From Dolomedes plantarius (lineage: Eukaryota; Arthropoda; Arachnida; Araneae; Dolomedidae), in contig OU015495.1 of the NCBI GenBank assembly GCA_907164885.2, positions 3,571,308-3,635,307 on the forward strand: 64,000 nucleotides of DNA, in the 5' to 3' direction. The notes beneath the pieces are model-generated. The model saw only the letters and a program-made list of their open reading frames with translations. It did not search any database and was not told where the DNA came from. The position numbers were made by a program, and so were the translations under genes. This document shows positions 1-11,073 of this stretch, in pieces (positions within the stretch are counted from its first letter, which is position 1; each line of letters starts with the position of its first letter).

Positions 1-175
1 TATTTAAGAACGAATATAGTTGTCGCAAACGAATATAGTTGTCGAGGGAAGAACGAATACAAATTGTTCTCTTATCACCTGCGGCACGTAATCATAAAAT
101 TTTATAAAACCTTTGCTATGTCTTTTAAATAAATTAAAAACCACAAATTTAAGGTAATGGGAACAACGTTCTTAC

Positions 176-280
176 CTCTTCAAAAGTCTCTGTACTGCTG
201 CAATAGACGTCCAATAATTTAGAGTAATCGTTTCCGATTTCAGCCAGTCTAGAGTCGCAAGTTTTGATTATTTCGAAATG
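176..280 (-). CDS. internal coding exon of a secreted-protein gene (partial)
   Basis: On the minus strand an open 35-codon stretch is bounded by a good acceptor (pyrimidine-rich tract ending ctag at 281-284) and a good donor (gtaag at 171-175). It is phase 0 at both ends and 105 nt long. The translation contains the segment CDSRLAEIGNDYSKLLDVYC, acidic with two Cys, as in a small secreted protein. The only upstream minus-strand exon I see (6931-7027) ends in phase 1, so at least one further exon would have to lie between if both belong to one gene. The gene continues past the left edge. I do not recognise the family; a hemolymph-type secreted protein is only a guess. The exon call rests on splice sites and an open frame. 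Confidence 0.45.
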
Positions 281-937
281 CTAGAGGAACAAAATAATAA
301 TAATTATTAGCAGAACTGTAAACACACATTCTTTGCAGATTGTCAGCATACTAATGGTGGCAAATCAGGTAGGTTGTTAGAGTTAGTTGTAAAAACACTG
401 ACTTCCAAATTGGTTATTAAAAACGTATACGATCAAAAATGATTATTTTAGTTTTTTAGCTTGAAACATCGAACTAAATTGTAGTTAAGTAATTGTAGTT
501 TTCCTTTCAATTAAACTCCGATTTAAAGAAAGAAATTTTTTACTCTGCTTTCATTTATATATGAAATTATAATGTGCATTTAATCCTGAGTACCTACAGA
601 TTAAATTGTGTCTGTTAACATTCTGCTGCACGTATTCGGTTTAGCGATTCCTGACTTTGTCTTGAAAGCCATCTACATTTCCGTTCATTGGCCTTATGGC
701 GCTTTTTAGCAATGGGACTTTCGTCAACATTCATTTTAACCTTCAACCCATGAGTTTGTTGTCACTATCAGGACTATCGGTCAAATGTTGCGGTTATGTT
801 AGGTATTTGCTTTGAAAAGCACGCTTTGAAAGCAGACGGTTTTCAACATATCACTACGCATGCGTCGAGTTTGCAACTTTCCGAAAATACTAAATTTGAC
901 ATTATTGTAATATCTGGTTAAAATATATATATATTAT

Positions 938-2806
938 ACTAGCTTTATATACCCGGCGTTGCACGGGTGAACCCTTAATAAAGCTTACTTGTATAATATG
1001 TATATTTGTATTTTATGGCAATCTATACCCCTCTCCACTGGTCATCATCCCATCAGCATATTATAATAACCCACCCCCCATGCTAATGTCAACATTAAAA
1101 TGTTTCTTTCAATTTTGATAACCCACTGGATCCCGGCCCTTCGAGGAGTTTGAGGGCTTCCCCGTAAACCCTTGTGAAAATCGCCGGTTTCATAAACAAA
1201 GAATTACCTCACGTTGCCCAGGATAATAAAAATGAATGGAGTTAACCTGAGCTCTAGATGTATACGTACTAACAACCGAAATATATACAATTCATACACA
1301 CACACACCTTTCCACACTTCATTTAATTAAGGTTGATCTCTCTCTTTTCTCCTACCAACAATTTGGTGTTCAAAATGGTGATATATAGGAAATATAAATT
1401 ATTGGATTGTTTCTAGCAATTTTTTCAAAATCTAAAGCGAATGTCGAAAAATCGTGACATTGATCGTGTTTGTTACATTTAATCGTGTTTCTTACATTTT
1501 AAATCAAGAATCTTATGGATATCTGTTTCCTTCTTTGAGATATGACGGAATATGTAAAAAACGCGTAAAAACACGTTTAGCCCCCCCCCTAACCCCCTTG
1601 GGGGCCAAATTTTGAAATATCCTTAAATTGGTTTTTAGGTATTCGTATTCCTTACATTTTAAAGCAAGAATCTTATGGATATCTGTTTCTTTCTTTGATA
1701 TATGAAGGAATACGTGAAAAACACGTTAAGCCCCCCCCCCTCCCCGTCCCCTGGGGCCAAATTTTAAAAAATCCTGAAATTGGATTTAAGGTATTCGTGT
1801 TCCATACATTTTAAAGTAAGAATCTTATGGACATCAATTTCCTTCTTTGAGATACGAAAGAATATGTAAAAAACACATTTTGCCCCCCCTCCCCCCCTTG
1901 GGGGGCGATTTTTGAAAAATCGCTTCTTAAAGGACGCCTTCAGCTCTTAAAATTTGATATCTGTATCTCCTATAGTTTTTGCTGGGTGTTGATTTCTTTA
2001 TATATATAGATAAAACACGTAAGAACACGTTTAGCCCCCCTCTCCCCCTTGGGAGACGAATTTTGAAAAATCCTGAAATTGGTTTTTAGGTATTCATGTT
2101 TCTTACATTTTAAAGCAAGAATCTTATGGATATCGATTTTCTTCTTTGAGATATAAAGGCATATGTAAAAAACACGTTTTGCCCCCCCTCCCCCCCTTGG
2201 GGGGCAAATTTTGAAAAATCCTGAAATTGGTTTTTAGGTATTCATGTTTCTTACATTTTAAAGCAAGAATCTTATGGATATCGATTTTCTTCTTTGAGAT
2301 ATAAAGGCATATGTAAAAAACACGTTTTGCCCCCCTCCCCCCCTTGGGGGGCGAATTTTGAAAAATCTTGAAATTGGTTTTTAGGTATTTATGTTCCTTA
2401 CATTTTAAAGCAAGAATCTTATGGATATCTGTTTTCTTCTTCGAGATATGAAGGAAAATGTGATAAAACACGTAAAAACACGTTTTTTCCCCCTTCCCCC
2501 CTTGGGGGCCTAATTTTGAAAAATCCTGAAATTGGTTTTTAGGTATTCATGTTACTTACATTTTAAAGCAAGAATGTTATGGATATAAATATCCTTCTTT
2601 GAGATATGAAGGAATATGTAAAAAACACGTTTTGCCCCCCTCCCCCCCTTGTGGGGCGAATTTTGAAAAATCGCTTCTTAAATGACGCCTTCAGCACAAA
2701 AGTAATAAGCTCCTAAAATTTGATATCTGTCTCTCCAATAGTTTTTGCTGGGCGTTGATACGTGTATGTATATATAAGTCAGGACTTCTTCCTTTATAGA
2801 TATAGA
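938..2806 (-). mobile_element. Helitron-like non-autonomous element (candidate)
   Basis: Read on the minus strand, the segment starts TCTATATCTATAAAGG and ends with a GC-rich hairpin (acccgtgcaacgccgggt) followed by CTAGT. A 5' TC, and a 3' hairpin plus CTRRT, are the hallmarks of Helitron-type ends. The interior has no transposase and is mostly the C-rich minisatellite described separately. The 5' end resembles those at 16076 and 50768. Of the expected A/T flanks, one fits (T at 2807) and the other does not. Confidence 0.35.
1491..2690. repeat. C-rich minisatellite, about 8 units of ~146-160 bp
   Basis: Units share the order cttacattttaaagcaaga / atcttatggatat / cttctttgagatat / aaaacacgtttagcccc / cccccttgggggcgaatttt. 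Unit starts are near 1491, 1651, 1802, 2102, 2250, 2396 and 2555; the 300-bp step holds a diverged unit with an insert. Each unit carries a run of about 6-11 C followed closely by a G run, which can form a hairpin. Open frames across it on the minus strand are repeat artefacts. Confidence 0.85.
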
Positions 2807-3560
2807 TGGTTAAAATATAAATAAAGATATTAAAAAAATAATATAATGAAAAACTGTTTTACTGTGAAAAAGATTCTGTGATTCAATTTTTCTTAAATTA
2901 ACGATGATGAATGAATCACGGTGAATGAATGACTGTCTCGTGTTTACATTTTCAAGTTCTGAGTATATAAAATGAATACTTCTTATTAATTTAAATGAAA
3001 CACTATGATAACTCGAAAGGTGGCGGAAAAGAGATAATTTTATAATGAATATAAATATCACATCGAAAATGCGTTACAATGAAATGATATTTTATGCTGA
3101 GAACAGTTTTAAACTTTCGCAAGCTGTTTTGAAATTGTCATAACCGTTTATTACAACCATCTAAAAATCAAAATAAAGTTGCTTTGTGTCTATATTACGT
3201 TGTTTCTAATAAATTATTTGGGTTTAGATAGCAAATGATCTTTTTTAACTTTACTTTTAACTTGTTAAGCCTAACTCATAAAACAAAATGGATGCCATAG
3301 ACTGATTCATTTACGAAGCGGTCGCTCCGGAAGTGTTCCAGAGGTACAGAACTGGGCTATTATTAGGATAGATAGGATTGTTAATATATTAGCCAAAACA
3401 GAGCAAGGGTATTTAAATGATTCTGTATAATAATGTAACAAGTAGATAGATAGACTTACACTGTCGGGAATCAAAGAAATGCACTTAACCACTGAGGTTC
3501 TCACAACCTCCTCCTCGGCTAAAAAAGAAAAATAATTATTAAAGAATCAATAATTATTAA
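2807..3560. other. AT-rich intergenic or intronic DNA, nothing recognised
   Basis: There is no splice-supported exon. Around 3460-3515 the minus strand has a weak tRNA-like box A (cctcagtggttaagtgc) that may be a SINE relic. The short minus ORFs lack coding character. Confidence 0.4.
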
Positions 3561-3579
3561 AATGATTATTAACACATAC

Positions 3580-3772
3580 ATTTTATCACAGGGAACCGAT
3601 CAGTTTAAGTTCATAGTGTACATGAGCTCAGCAGCCAATAAGGTTTTAGTCCATAGTTTTAATGGACTCATGCCCGGCTTAGACACAAGAGCATTCAGTG
3701 GAACTGTCGAGATTCGAACCGAACACCTTCAGTCTCGAATTCCGAAGCGCTAACCACTAGGATGCACCGGGC
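3580..3772 (-). mobile_element. tRNA-derived SINE, 5' (head) part
   Basis: On the minus strand a box A-like stretch (catcctagtggttagcgc) is followed by a canonical box B (ggttcgaatctc). These are internal polymerase III promoter elements in tRNA spacing. The sequence matches the heads of the other SINEs here (23156-23509 and 47690-47890, both minus). The 3' part fades out before 3580. Confidence 0.55.
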
Positions 3773-5200
3773 CCAGCTGCAGAAGTAATATTCTCAAACC
3801 AGATGCAGTTGTGTGTTTTTTTGTTGTTGAGGGAAATTCACCCAAGACTGAAATCCATAGAACCCGTAATTGAAATTGTGCTGGAAAATTTTATAAAATT
3901 AATTCTATAAAACACGAGCAATGTGAAAGATCTTATAAATAGAAATTTTATAAACAGATCGTTATAAGTGATGCCGTTATAAATGGCAAGCCTCTGATTG
4001 ACCGTCCCTAATTTAGACGACTGGTAGTCGTAAATTTACATCAATAAAATGTTGTTAAGGACATAATATTAGCAAAAGAATGATTAATTGTTCTCGTGCT
4101 GTGAAACTGAAAGTTTCCAACTTTTTCTGATTGAAGAAAAATGAATGTTGTTGCTGTTGTTGCACTTATGCACCCTGGCCGGATAAATCCTAATCAGGTC
4201 CATTAAAGCTATGGGGTGAAGGGATGGGGCTCCTGTTGTTCTATTCACTCAAATTTCAATTCTAAAATAGTTCAGGGAGAGTTTCGAATGATGAGTATTT
4301 TGTAACCCTTTTAATACACTTTATTCCACACGTAGATGGACGGACATAAATCACAAACAAAGCATTTCTATACTCAAAGGAGAAGGTGGGGCTATCGAAA
4401 ACCTCGAGCCGACGACACACGTTTCCACACGTTGTGGCTCTCGGCGCTTAAGGCTGCTATGTACTAACCCCATTGGATTCGCTTACCTCAATGTTAACCC
4501 GTGGAGAAAATTTGTCCTTGGATTTCCGACTTGTTTTCAAAGATTTATTTAAAAAAAATTGTACTCCGTCGAGAGAAAGAAATTTTCATTTGTGTACGTT
4601 TTTCGTTTAAAAAAATGCAATTAATATTTTAAATTTTAAATTATTCGGGAAAAAATCTGGTATAGTGTGTTTTAAACGCTCATAAATTCCTTCGGTGGGC
4701 GAAATTTATAAAATGAATCCTGTAGCGCTTTGCAGAAAAGTTCAGGCTATCTGACAATACCAATTTTATTTGATTATCAGCATTTATGTACCTGTAAATA
4801 GGTGACAAAAATATGTTTTAAATAAAAAATTTGGGGGCAGCGCTTAACCCCCCTATAGAGAGAGAGCCATTACAATCCCTCAAAATGTCAATCCTAAGGG
4901 GGGTGGAATTCTCGAACTGTCAACTGGACTCCTCCCACCACAAGAGTCTGCAAGAAGAGGAAAAGGGAAATACGATTTTTTTTCTTAGTACATAGCAGTC
5001 TTAACTGCCTAATTTCATTGTCTCGAAGCCAAAAACCGGCGTTGCCACTCCACTCAACTAAACTGCTGATCTCGAGCCGTTGACACCTTGTCGTGAACCC
5101 TCTTTCTTTCACCGAGGTTCACTTAGGTTCATTTCTATGGCATAGGGACAAATGAGGTAGTGCAAAAATGAGTCGTCCCTGAACAAGACGAACATAAATT
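3773..5200. other. non-coding DNA with a SINE tail fragment
   Basis: At about 4144-4230 there is a minus-strand SINE 3' part: a (CAA)n-type tail seen as gttgttgctgttgttgc, then gccggataaatcctaatc, similar to the tail of the SINE at 23156. Nothing else recognisable is present. Confidence 0.4.
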
Positions 5201-5257
5201 TATTTACAGATTTAACATTTAAACAGTTTCACACTTAATCTTGAAAATTACAGAAGG

Positions 5258-5500
5258 CTGAGCACGAGGTGGGCAAGCCTACAATATCTTACCAGACCTC
5301 GGCTATCCTACACTCTAATCTAGTTACCGATCAATAAATTAACTGGAGGCGAGACGAGCCTGCTTTAATCTTGCCAGGCCTCCTGAAACTACTCTCAGAG
5401 ATTCTCTTTCTCTATCTTAATTCTAATTACCAAGTAATTATCTAACTAGAGGTGAGACAAGCCTTGCTTACATCTCGCCAGACCTCCGACTCCTAGCATA
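5258..5500. repeat. three imperfect copies of a short palindromic motif
   Basis: The pattern 'gaggtg(g/a)gcaagcct...cttaccagacctc' occurs near 5268, 5346 and 5449, spaced about 80-105 bp. Each copy is bounded by gaggt/acctc inverted ends. It may be part of a decayed LTR or other TE; no coding potential is seen. Confidence 0.5.
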
Positions 5501-5780
5501 GACGCTCTCCTTTTCTTCCTTTCTTACTGACTGCCCGACGACCCCTCCAACCTCTTCGGTTCAACGCCCCCGCAGCCAACCCTCTGATTAGTAGAGGGGT
5601 GGGGAATCACTGGGTACAAAATTTTCGCTTTAACAAGAGCTCCGTTTCAAACATTACACAACACACATGTTTAGAACATTATTCTGCCGAGAACGTTTAT
5701 TGATGGAAAAAATAAAAGTTACTGACAGTTAAAAAATGTAAAAAATTAGAAAAAATAAACCAATCATCAAAATTGTCATG

Positions 5781-5914
5781 AAATCCTCCTTTTGTGTCTA
5801 TTATAAAAATAACTTTTCATATGAAATTTAATTTTAGGGATCTTAAAATCCTCTTTTTGCGTGTGTTATTAAAAATAACTTTTGATATGAAATTCAATTT
5901 TAGGGACCTTAAAA
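5781..5914. repeat. two-copy tandem repeat, ~65 bp
   Basis: The block aaatcctccttttgtgtcta ... atgaaatttaattttaggga is repeated with few differences, second copy starting near 5846. Confidence 0.75.
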
Positions 5915-6212
5915 AGCTCTAAATTGAAAGTTATTAAATATGCTAGTTTCCACCTATTTGATTCCGATTCAACCCACATTATCGTATGATACGGGTGAAT
6001 TGCGATGTACGCAATCAATGTAATAATATTTTACACAGCTTGGGTCCATTTTACAGAAAGTATCGAACAAAGTTTCCAAAACAAGTTTCAAAGTATTAGA
6101 TATTTTGACTTGTCACTAGGAGGTGAATCAGATTTTGTCTTCAGAGGAAAGGTTCACATTTCCCATTAGACTCCTCCGGAAATAAGAAATACCGCACTGT
6201 GAGCCTTTTTAA

Positions 6213-6867
6213 GGGGACAAGCGACCTTCCAACTCGAATTTTTTTAATTTCCAATTTTTTAACTCTATATACAAAATGGGAATAATTAATTTTCTTTTTT
6301 ACTACATCGAAAACCCTTAGAATTCAAACTAAGGACTTTTTTGCAGAATAATGACTGTTTATCAACTTTTTTCAAAAATGCTAACGTTTTTTCAAAATCC
6401 TATATGCGAATTCTATATTAAATTCTATAAAATTTTTATTATAAGTTTATCATATGTATATAAATATAAATGTGCATTTAATTTTTTTATAGGAATCTAA
6501 AGTCTTAAATAATTTTTTATATTCTGCCTGATATTTTCTTATGTTTTGACTTTATTTTAAGGTCTATAAATTTGAAAAATATGTGTGATTTCACAGAATT
6601 ATGCACAGTTTTGTGAGAAATACTTCATTTTACAATTCTGAAAAATTTGGAAGATACCAGAAGAAAATGAATACGCATTGAGCATTTTGAAAAATTCTAG
6701 CATTTTTGAAGAATTTTTTGATAAACAGGTCAAATTCCTCCACAAAATACTTATTTGTGAATTCTAAGTATCTTCAATGCAGTAGAAAAGAACATTAATT
6801 ATACTCATGTATATAGTGTAAAATATTGAAAATTAAAGAAGAACGAGATTGAAGGTTCCTTGTTCCC
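6213..6867. mobile_element. TTAA-flanked non-autonomous DNA element (piggyBac-type MITE candidate)
   Basis: Both ends abut TTAA (6209-6212 and 6868-6871). The left end reads GGGGACAAGCGACCTTCC and the right end, inverted, GGGAACAAGGAACCTTCA. The interior is AT-rich, partly self-complementary and has no ORF. TTAA duplication is the signature of piggyBac-type insertion; the superfamily is inferred from the target site only. Confidence 0.62.
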
Positions 6868-6930
6868 TTAACACTTGTTGGCAAAAATTACACCAGCTTT
6901 AATATAAGAGACACTGAAATATTTACTTAC

Positions 6931-7027
6931 AACACATAAGTTGTTCGAGGGCTTCCTCGTCGTATTCTTGAGCGTTTAGGACAGCAAATGCTGCCAACAG
7001 GATCACGGCCACTGGGAATAGTTGCAT
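6931..7027 (-). CDS. first coding exon (signal peptide) of a secreted-protein gene
   Basis: From the ATG at 7027 the minus strand encodes MQLFPVAVILLAAFAVLNAQ and then an acidic segment EYDEEALEQLMC. This is a textbook signal peptide with likely cleavage after ...VLNA, followed by the start of a mature protein. The exon stops at a consensus donor (GTAAGT, plus positions 6925-6930) after 97 nt, in phase 1. A TATA box lies 54 bp upstream of the ATG, so this is a compact RNA polymerase II promoter with a short leader. The rest of the gene runs leftwards; 176-280 may be a later exon. The product family is not recognised. The long plus-strand ORF over 7033-7338 is the shadow of this promoter region. 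Confidence 0.62.
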
Positions 7028-7080
7028 GTTGATTGGTTTATCCTTTCTGGAGTCATGTCTTCGAAGCACAGCGCAGTCCG

Positions 7081-7087
7081 ATTTATA
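7081..7087 (-). promoter_or_regulatory. TATA box of the secreted-protein gene
   Basis: TATAAAT on the minus strand lies 54 bp before the ATG at 7027. Transcription would start near 7055, giving a leader of about 30 nt. The position fits the signal-peptide exon well. Confidence 0.55.
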
Positions 7088-7841
7088 CCCTGAACATCGC
7101 TCGACCTTCGGAGGAGTTTTATTGTGCTATACCTGTCACGCTGGAGCTTTTGTCCATTCATTTGTCCGAGCGTTATTCGGGTGGCGTTAAGTGTTTCCGT
7201 TCTTGTCTAACAGGCCTATTGCCGCTTTCAGGTGTCGAAGGATGGGATTACAGCAGGAACAAAAGAACCTTTAATCTTTTCAAGGATACATTGAGCAGCG
7301 TATTTGGGAAATTTCCGTGTCTCTATTGGTTTTTGTAAATGAAGTGAAAGTACATTTAAATAGGAGTAAAGAGTAGTAATTTTGTTGCAATCATTACATA
7401 ACAATCGAGTCCTTTTCTGTCTTTCAGTCGCTCTGCTTTAGGTTCAGAATTATGTATCCGTTTCGTAAACATTAGTTAGATTTTTTTCGGCGAGTAAAAG
7501 ATAAATTGAAAAACACCGAAATTAAAGGTGTTGCAAAATTTAATGCTATAAGTTTCCCCAACAAGGTTAATATTTGTTACATTTTACACATCGAACTATT
7601 GCAACATTTAATTATTGTAACCTGCAATTTATTTTCCTGGTGGAATATTTTGGTGCTGGAGGCTTCATTTATGATATTTATCAAAAAATATTTCAAAAAT
7701 ATTAACATTTTAAACACTAATGTATATTTTGTGTAATGGAAAATAACTCATGAAATCTACTTAACCCCCGGGTCATATAGGAGCGCATAGGGTCCCGGTG
7801 TTGCTGAGAGATACATCCCTTAAAATTATTACCTGGTTTAA

Positions 7842-8539
7842 GGGGGTCCGGGACACATTTTGAAATTTTTTTTAGTTATTGAGATAAAATTTTGAATTCT
7901 TTTGTGATAGTTAACCATATAATTTGTAAACAAAATCACATCATAAAACTTTTCAAAAAGATTAAAAAAAATTTTTAAATTAAAATTTTTAATAAAAGTG
8001 GGGTAATTTAAATTCGCTATAAGTCGAAATATTATTCGTCGAATATCAAAATTTTGTCATTTAATGAAACAGAAATATTTTAGTTTTAATTTTGATTCAG
8101 CATTTTTTAAATTATCAATTTTTAAAAATATTAAAAATATTTAGATTAAAAATTAAGAAAAAAAATATGTAACTTATTTTTAAAAAATCATATTTTCAAA
8201 AGTAAATGTTTTTTTCAAATTTGCTGAATCAGAATTAAAGTAAAATAGTTGAAAAAGACATGTTACAAGATACAACCATTTATCTTTAACGGTTCTTGAC
8301 TTATAACAATTTAAAGTCGAGAAATGGGGAAAAAACCCATCATATAGAAAAACGCACTTACAGGTTTACACAACGATTGGCTACTATTAGAATGTTGCAA
8401 AAAAAATAATAATTTCTCCTGTTCTAATTAATATAAAAACATGATTTAAACGTCATTTTAAGCGCAAAAGAACACAAAAATTTTTAATGCAATAAATTTT
8501 TTTTTCGAAAATTCGAACAATTTTGTGTCCTGGACCCCC
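7842..8539. mobile_element. TTAA-flanked MITE-like element
   Basis: TTAA occurs at 7838-7841 and 8540-8543. The terminal inverted repeats are GGGGGTCCGGGACACA on the left and, inverted, GGGGGTCCAGGACACA on the right (15 of 16 match). The 698-bp interior is extremely AT-rich and has no ORF. This is consistent with a piggyBac-type non-autonomous element. Confidence 0.72.
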
Positions 8540-8543
8540 TTAA

Positions 8544-9519
8544 CTGTATTTGTGAGATTTCGGAGAAAAAATTATTTTTATGTTGGAAGGGTATTTATTA
8601 TACAGCTAAAAAATATGATATTGTTTTTCAGTTTTTTAATAAATTTAAATAAAATACGGGTGTTATGAACTTTTTAAAATCATCGATGACAACCCTTATA
8701 ATTTTTTAAAATAATTTTAATAATAGAACCTTTTTAATAATTTTTAATATTCATACATAAGATTTAAGTTATGATAATAATATTTTAATATTCAGTCAAA
8801 CAGATAAAATTACGGATTAAAATGTTATATATAATTATTTTTGAATAAAAACAAACAATTAAAAACAAGTGGTACAAAACAAATTCATTACATTCCTCCT
8901 CTTGACGGGTTAGGAAGCTAGCATCTCTAGTCAAAAAAATTGTGATAATACTCAACGAAACGTTATCACCAAGTTTATCCCCGCTTTGTTTTTGGAAAGA
9001 AAACGTAGCACCCTTACTGTCTTACAGATTCAGTACTCTCTTTCTGTACTTTCTGAACTCGTAGAAAGAGAGTACAGAAAGAACTCTCTTTCTGCGACTT
9101 TAGAAGTTGAACTTGCAGAAAGCTATGTGCAATCGGCTGTAAGAGAACACACAAGAAGTGTGATACTGAGTGTTTTGGAACAGAAGCAATGAAAAATGCA
9201 TGCATCATTGTGCATTGTACTGAACGTTTCAGTCATTTTTTTTCGATATTTCAAGGAACTATGAATTCTCTTCAATGTATGGAACTCTGTGTGTGTGTAC
9301 GGTATGGCCAACACCGCTGAGGGAGGGTGGTAATTAGTTAAGGTTTCTTCAAACATTTCTGAATCAACCCACAAGCTATGGTAAGTCTCATGTTCTATCG
9401 CTCAAAAAGTACACTAATAACTCAATGTGTACTCACAGATAATGTTCTCTATAATAGACATTTCCTATTTGGAACATCAACTGATGAATATACTTCCTTC
9501 TCTACGATTAGGTATAGTA
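8544..9519. other. AT-rich spacer with a 13-bp hairpin
   Basis: gtactctctttct at 9033-9045 is perfectly complementary to 9063-9075. It sits in a short ORF (8986-9192) that starts from TTG and shows no family resemblance. Nothing else is recognised. Confidence 0.4.
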
Positions 9520-11073
9520 CACTGCTCAAAACAATTAGGGGATCACATGGTTTTAACGAAATTACGCAAATACTTACACCGATAAGTAACATAAAATAAA
9601 TCATCCATAATTTAAAGCCTAGCAAGAAACAGAAGAAGAAAACTTCATACGCAAATCAAAGTTCATGACGTCAAAAACCAGAAAAAGAACATAAGGGCGG
9701 AAATCGGGATGTTGCAGAAACGTCTGTTTCACTGCCTTAACTGTGAAATTCGACTGCTCAGATATTCTTTTTGAGAAAAGGTGACTTGAAAATGTCTCAA
9801 CAACGTGATTTACCGGAATCCATGGCATGGCGTATTATAGACAGACTTGAATCCGGACAAACACAACGTAGTGTCACGGACGCTGTTGGAGTCGCCAGAA
9901 GTGTCGTTGCAAGGCTGTGGAATCGATTCCAAGAAACAGGGAATGTTAGACGTCGACCAGGGCAAGGTTGGCCACGCGCCACTACAGCAACTGATGACCG
10001 GTATATACTGTTAACAGCTCGTCGAAACAGAACAGACAATACTACTCAGCTGCAAAGGCAGTTTCTCTTGGCAACAGGACGAAGGGTGTCCAACCAAACA
10101 GTACGTAATAGGCTTCGTCAGGGAGGTCTCTATGCACGTAGGCCAATGGTATGCATTCCGTTGACCTCACGCCACCGTGCGGCCCGAAGAAGATGGGCTG
10201 CTGAACATCGAGATTGGGAGCAACATGATTGGAGCCAAGTGCTGTTTACAGACGAGTCCCGATTCAGTTTGGAGTGTGACACCCGACGTGTTTTGGTATG
10301 GAGGGAAAGGGACACTCGAAATAACCCCACATTCGTTCGTGAAAGGTCCCAATACAGACGAGCTGGTTTTATGGTATGGGGTGGAATCAGCATAGGTGGA
10401 CGTAGTGACCTGCATATCATTCGGAATGGTAATTGGACGGCCCGAAGGTATGCAGACGAGATACTGAGACCTCATGTCATACCTTACGCTGCAGCCATTG
10501 GAGATTCCTCTGTTTTCCTTCATGATAATGCCAGACGGCATACAGCTCGTCTTGTGGAGAACATGCTTGAAGCTGAAACAATACAGCGTATGGAATGGCC
10601 AGCGTGCTCTCCTGACCTGAATCCAATCGAACATGTTTGGGACATGCTCGGACGACGCATTGCTGCGAGACCAAGGCCACCTTTTACTCTCCAAGACTTG
10701 GAGATTGCACTTCTTGAGGAGTGGAACAGTATTCCCCAAAGTCTTATCGATAACATCATCGCATCCATGGAAAACAGGTGTGCAGCAGTCTTAGCTGTTC
10801 GAGGAGACCACATGCCATATTAAAAATCTTGCATCATTTCTAAACAATACTTTTTTTTAATCGTTTACATATAACCAAATTGTTGCCCTAAATCATCTTT
10901 TCATGTTTTTTCCGTATTTTCAAAGAATTAAAGCTTAATTACAATTTTTTTTACGTCTTTTTTTCTGTATTGCGCATTGATACGCGTGTAATATCCATTT
11001 TATGCCAATACGTGGCTGTCTCGCACGGTTTTCTTAACTTCTTTGCTTGCTCCCCTAATTTTTTTGAGCAGTG
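9520..11073 (+). mobile_element. Tc1-type DNA transposon, structurally complete
   Basis: Terminal inverted repeats begin CACTGCTCAAAA on both ends and match over about 25 bp, with the shared core attagggga. The left flank is TA; the right flank reads AATA, so the TA duplication is blurred. The 1,554-bp length and single intronless transposase ORF are typical of Tc1 elements. Since the ORF is unbroken this is a fairly young copy. Confidence 0.88.
9792..10823 (+). CDS. Tc1-family transposase, intact
   Basis: A 343-residue ORF from ATG 9792 to TAA. It cuts and pastes the surrounding element at TA sites. The N-terminal half holds two helix-turn-helix DNA-binding parts (about residues 8-60 and 75-115). 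The DD34E catalytic triad is complete: Asp in FTDESRFSL, Asp in FLHDNARRHTA, and 34 residues later Glu in SPDLNPIEHVWD; the MVWGGIS motif is also present. The usual GRPR AT-hook-like link between the two HTH motifs reads GWPR here, a possible loss of function. Length and motifs match active Tc1 transposases. An upstream in-frame TTG at 9771 is less likely than this ATG. Confidence 0.93.
   Translation: MSQQRDLPESMAWRIIDRLESGQTQRSVTDAVGVARSVVARLWNRFQETGNVRRRPGQGWPRATTATDDRYILLTARRNRTDNTTQLQRQFLLATGRRVSNQTVRNRLRQGGLYARRPMVCIPLTSRHRAARRRWAAEHRDWEQHDWSQVLFTDESRFSLECDTRRVLVWRERDTRNNPTFVRERSQYRRAGFMVWGGISIGGRSDLHIIRNGNWTARRYADEILRPHVIPYAAAIGDSSVFLHDNARRHTARLVENMLEAETIQRMEWPACSPDLNPIEHVWDMLGRRIAARPRPPFTLQDLEIALLEEWNSIPQSLIDNIIASMENRCAAVLAVRGDHMPY

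Noticed and set aside
2124..2471. 115-residue minus ORF with repeated KTNFKIFQN segments
   Set aside because: It is the C-rich minisatellite read in one frame; no splice or start support.
7033..7338. 101-residue plus ORF
   Set aside because: It overlaps the promoter and 5' end of the minus-strand signal-peptide gene and has no family motif.
9771..9791. Extended N-terminus of the Tc1 transposase from TTG
   Set aside because: The ATG at 9792 gives the usual 343-residue length and N-terminus.
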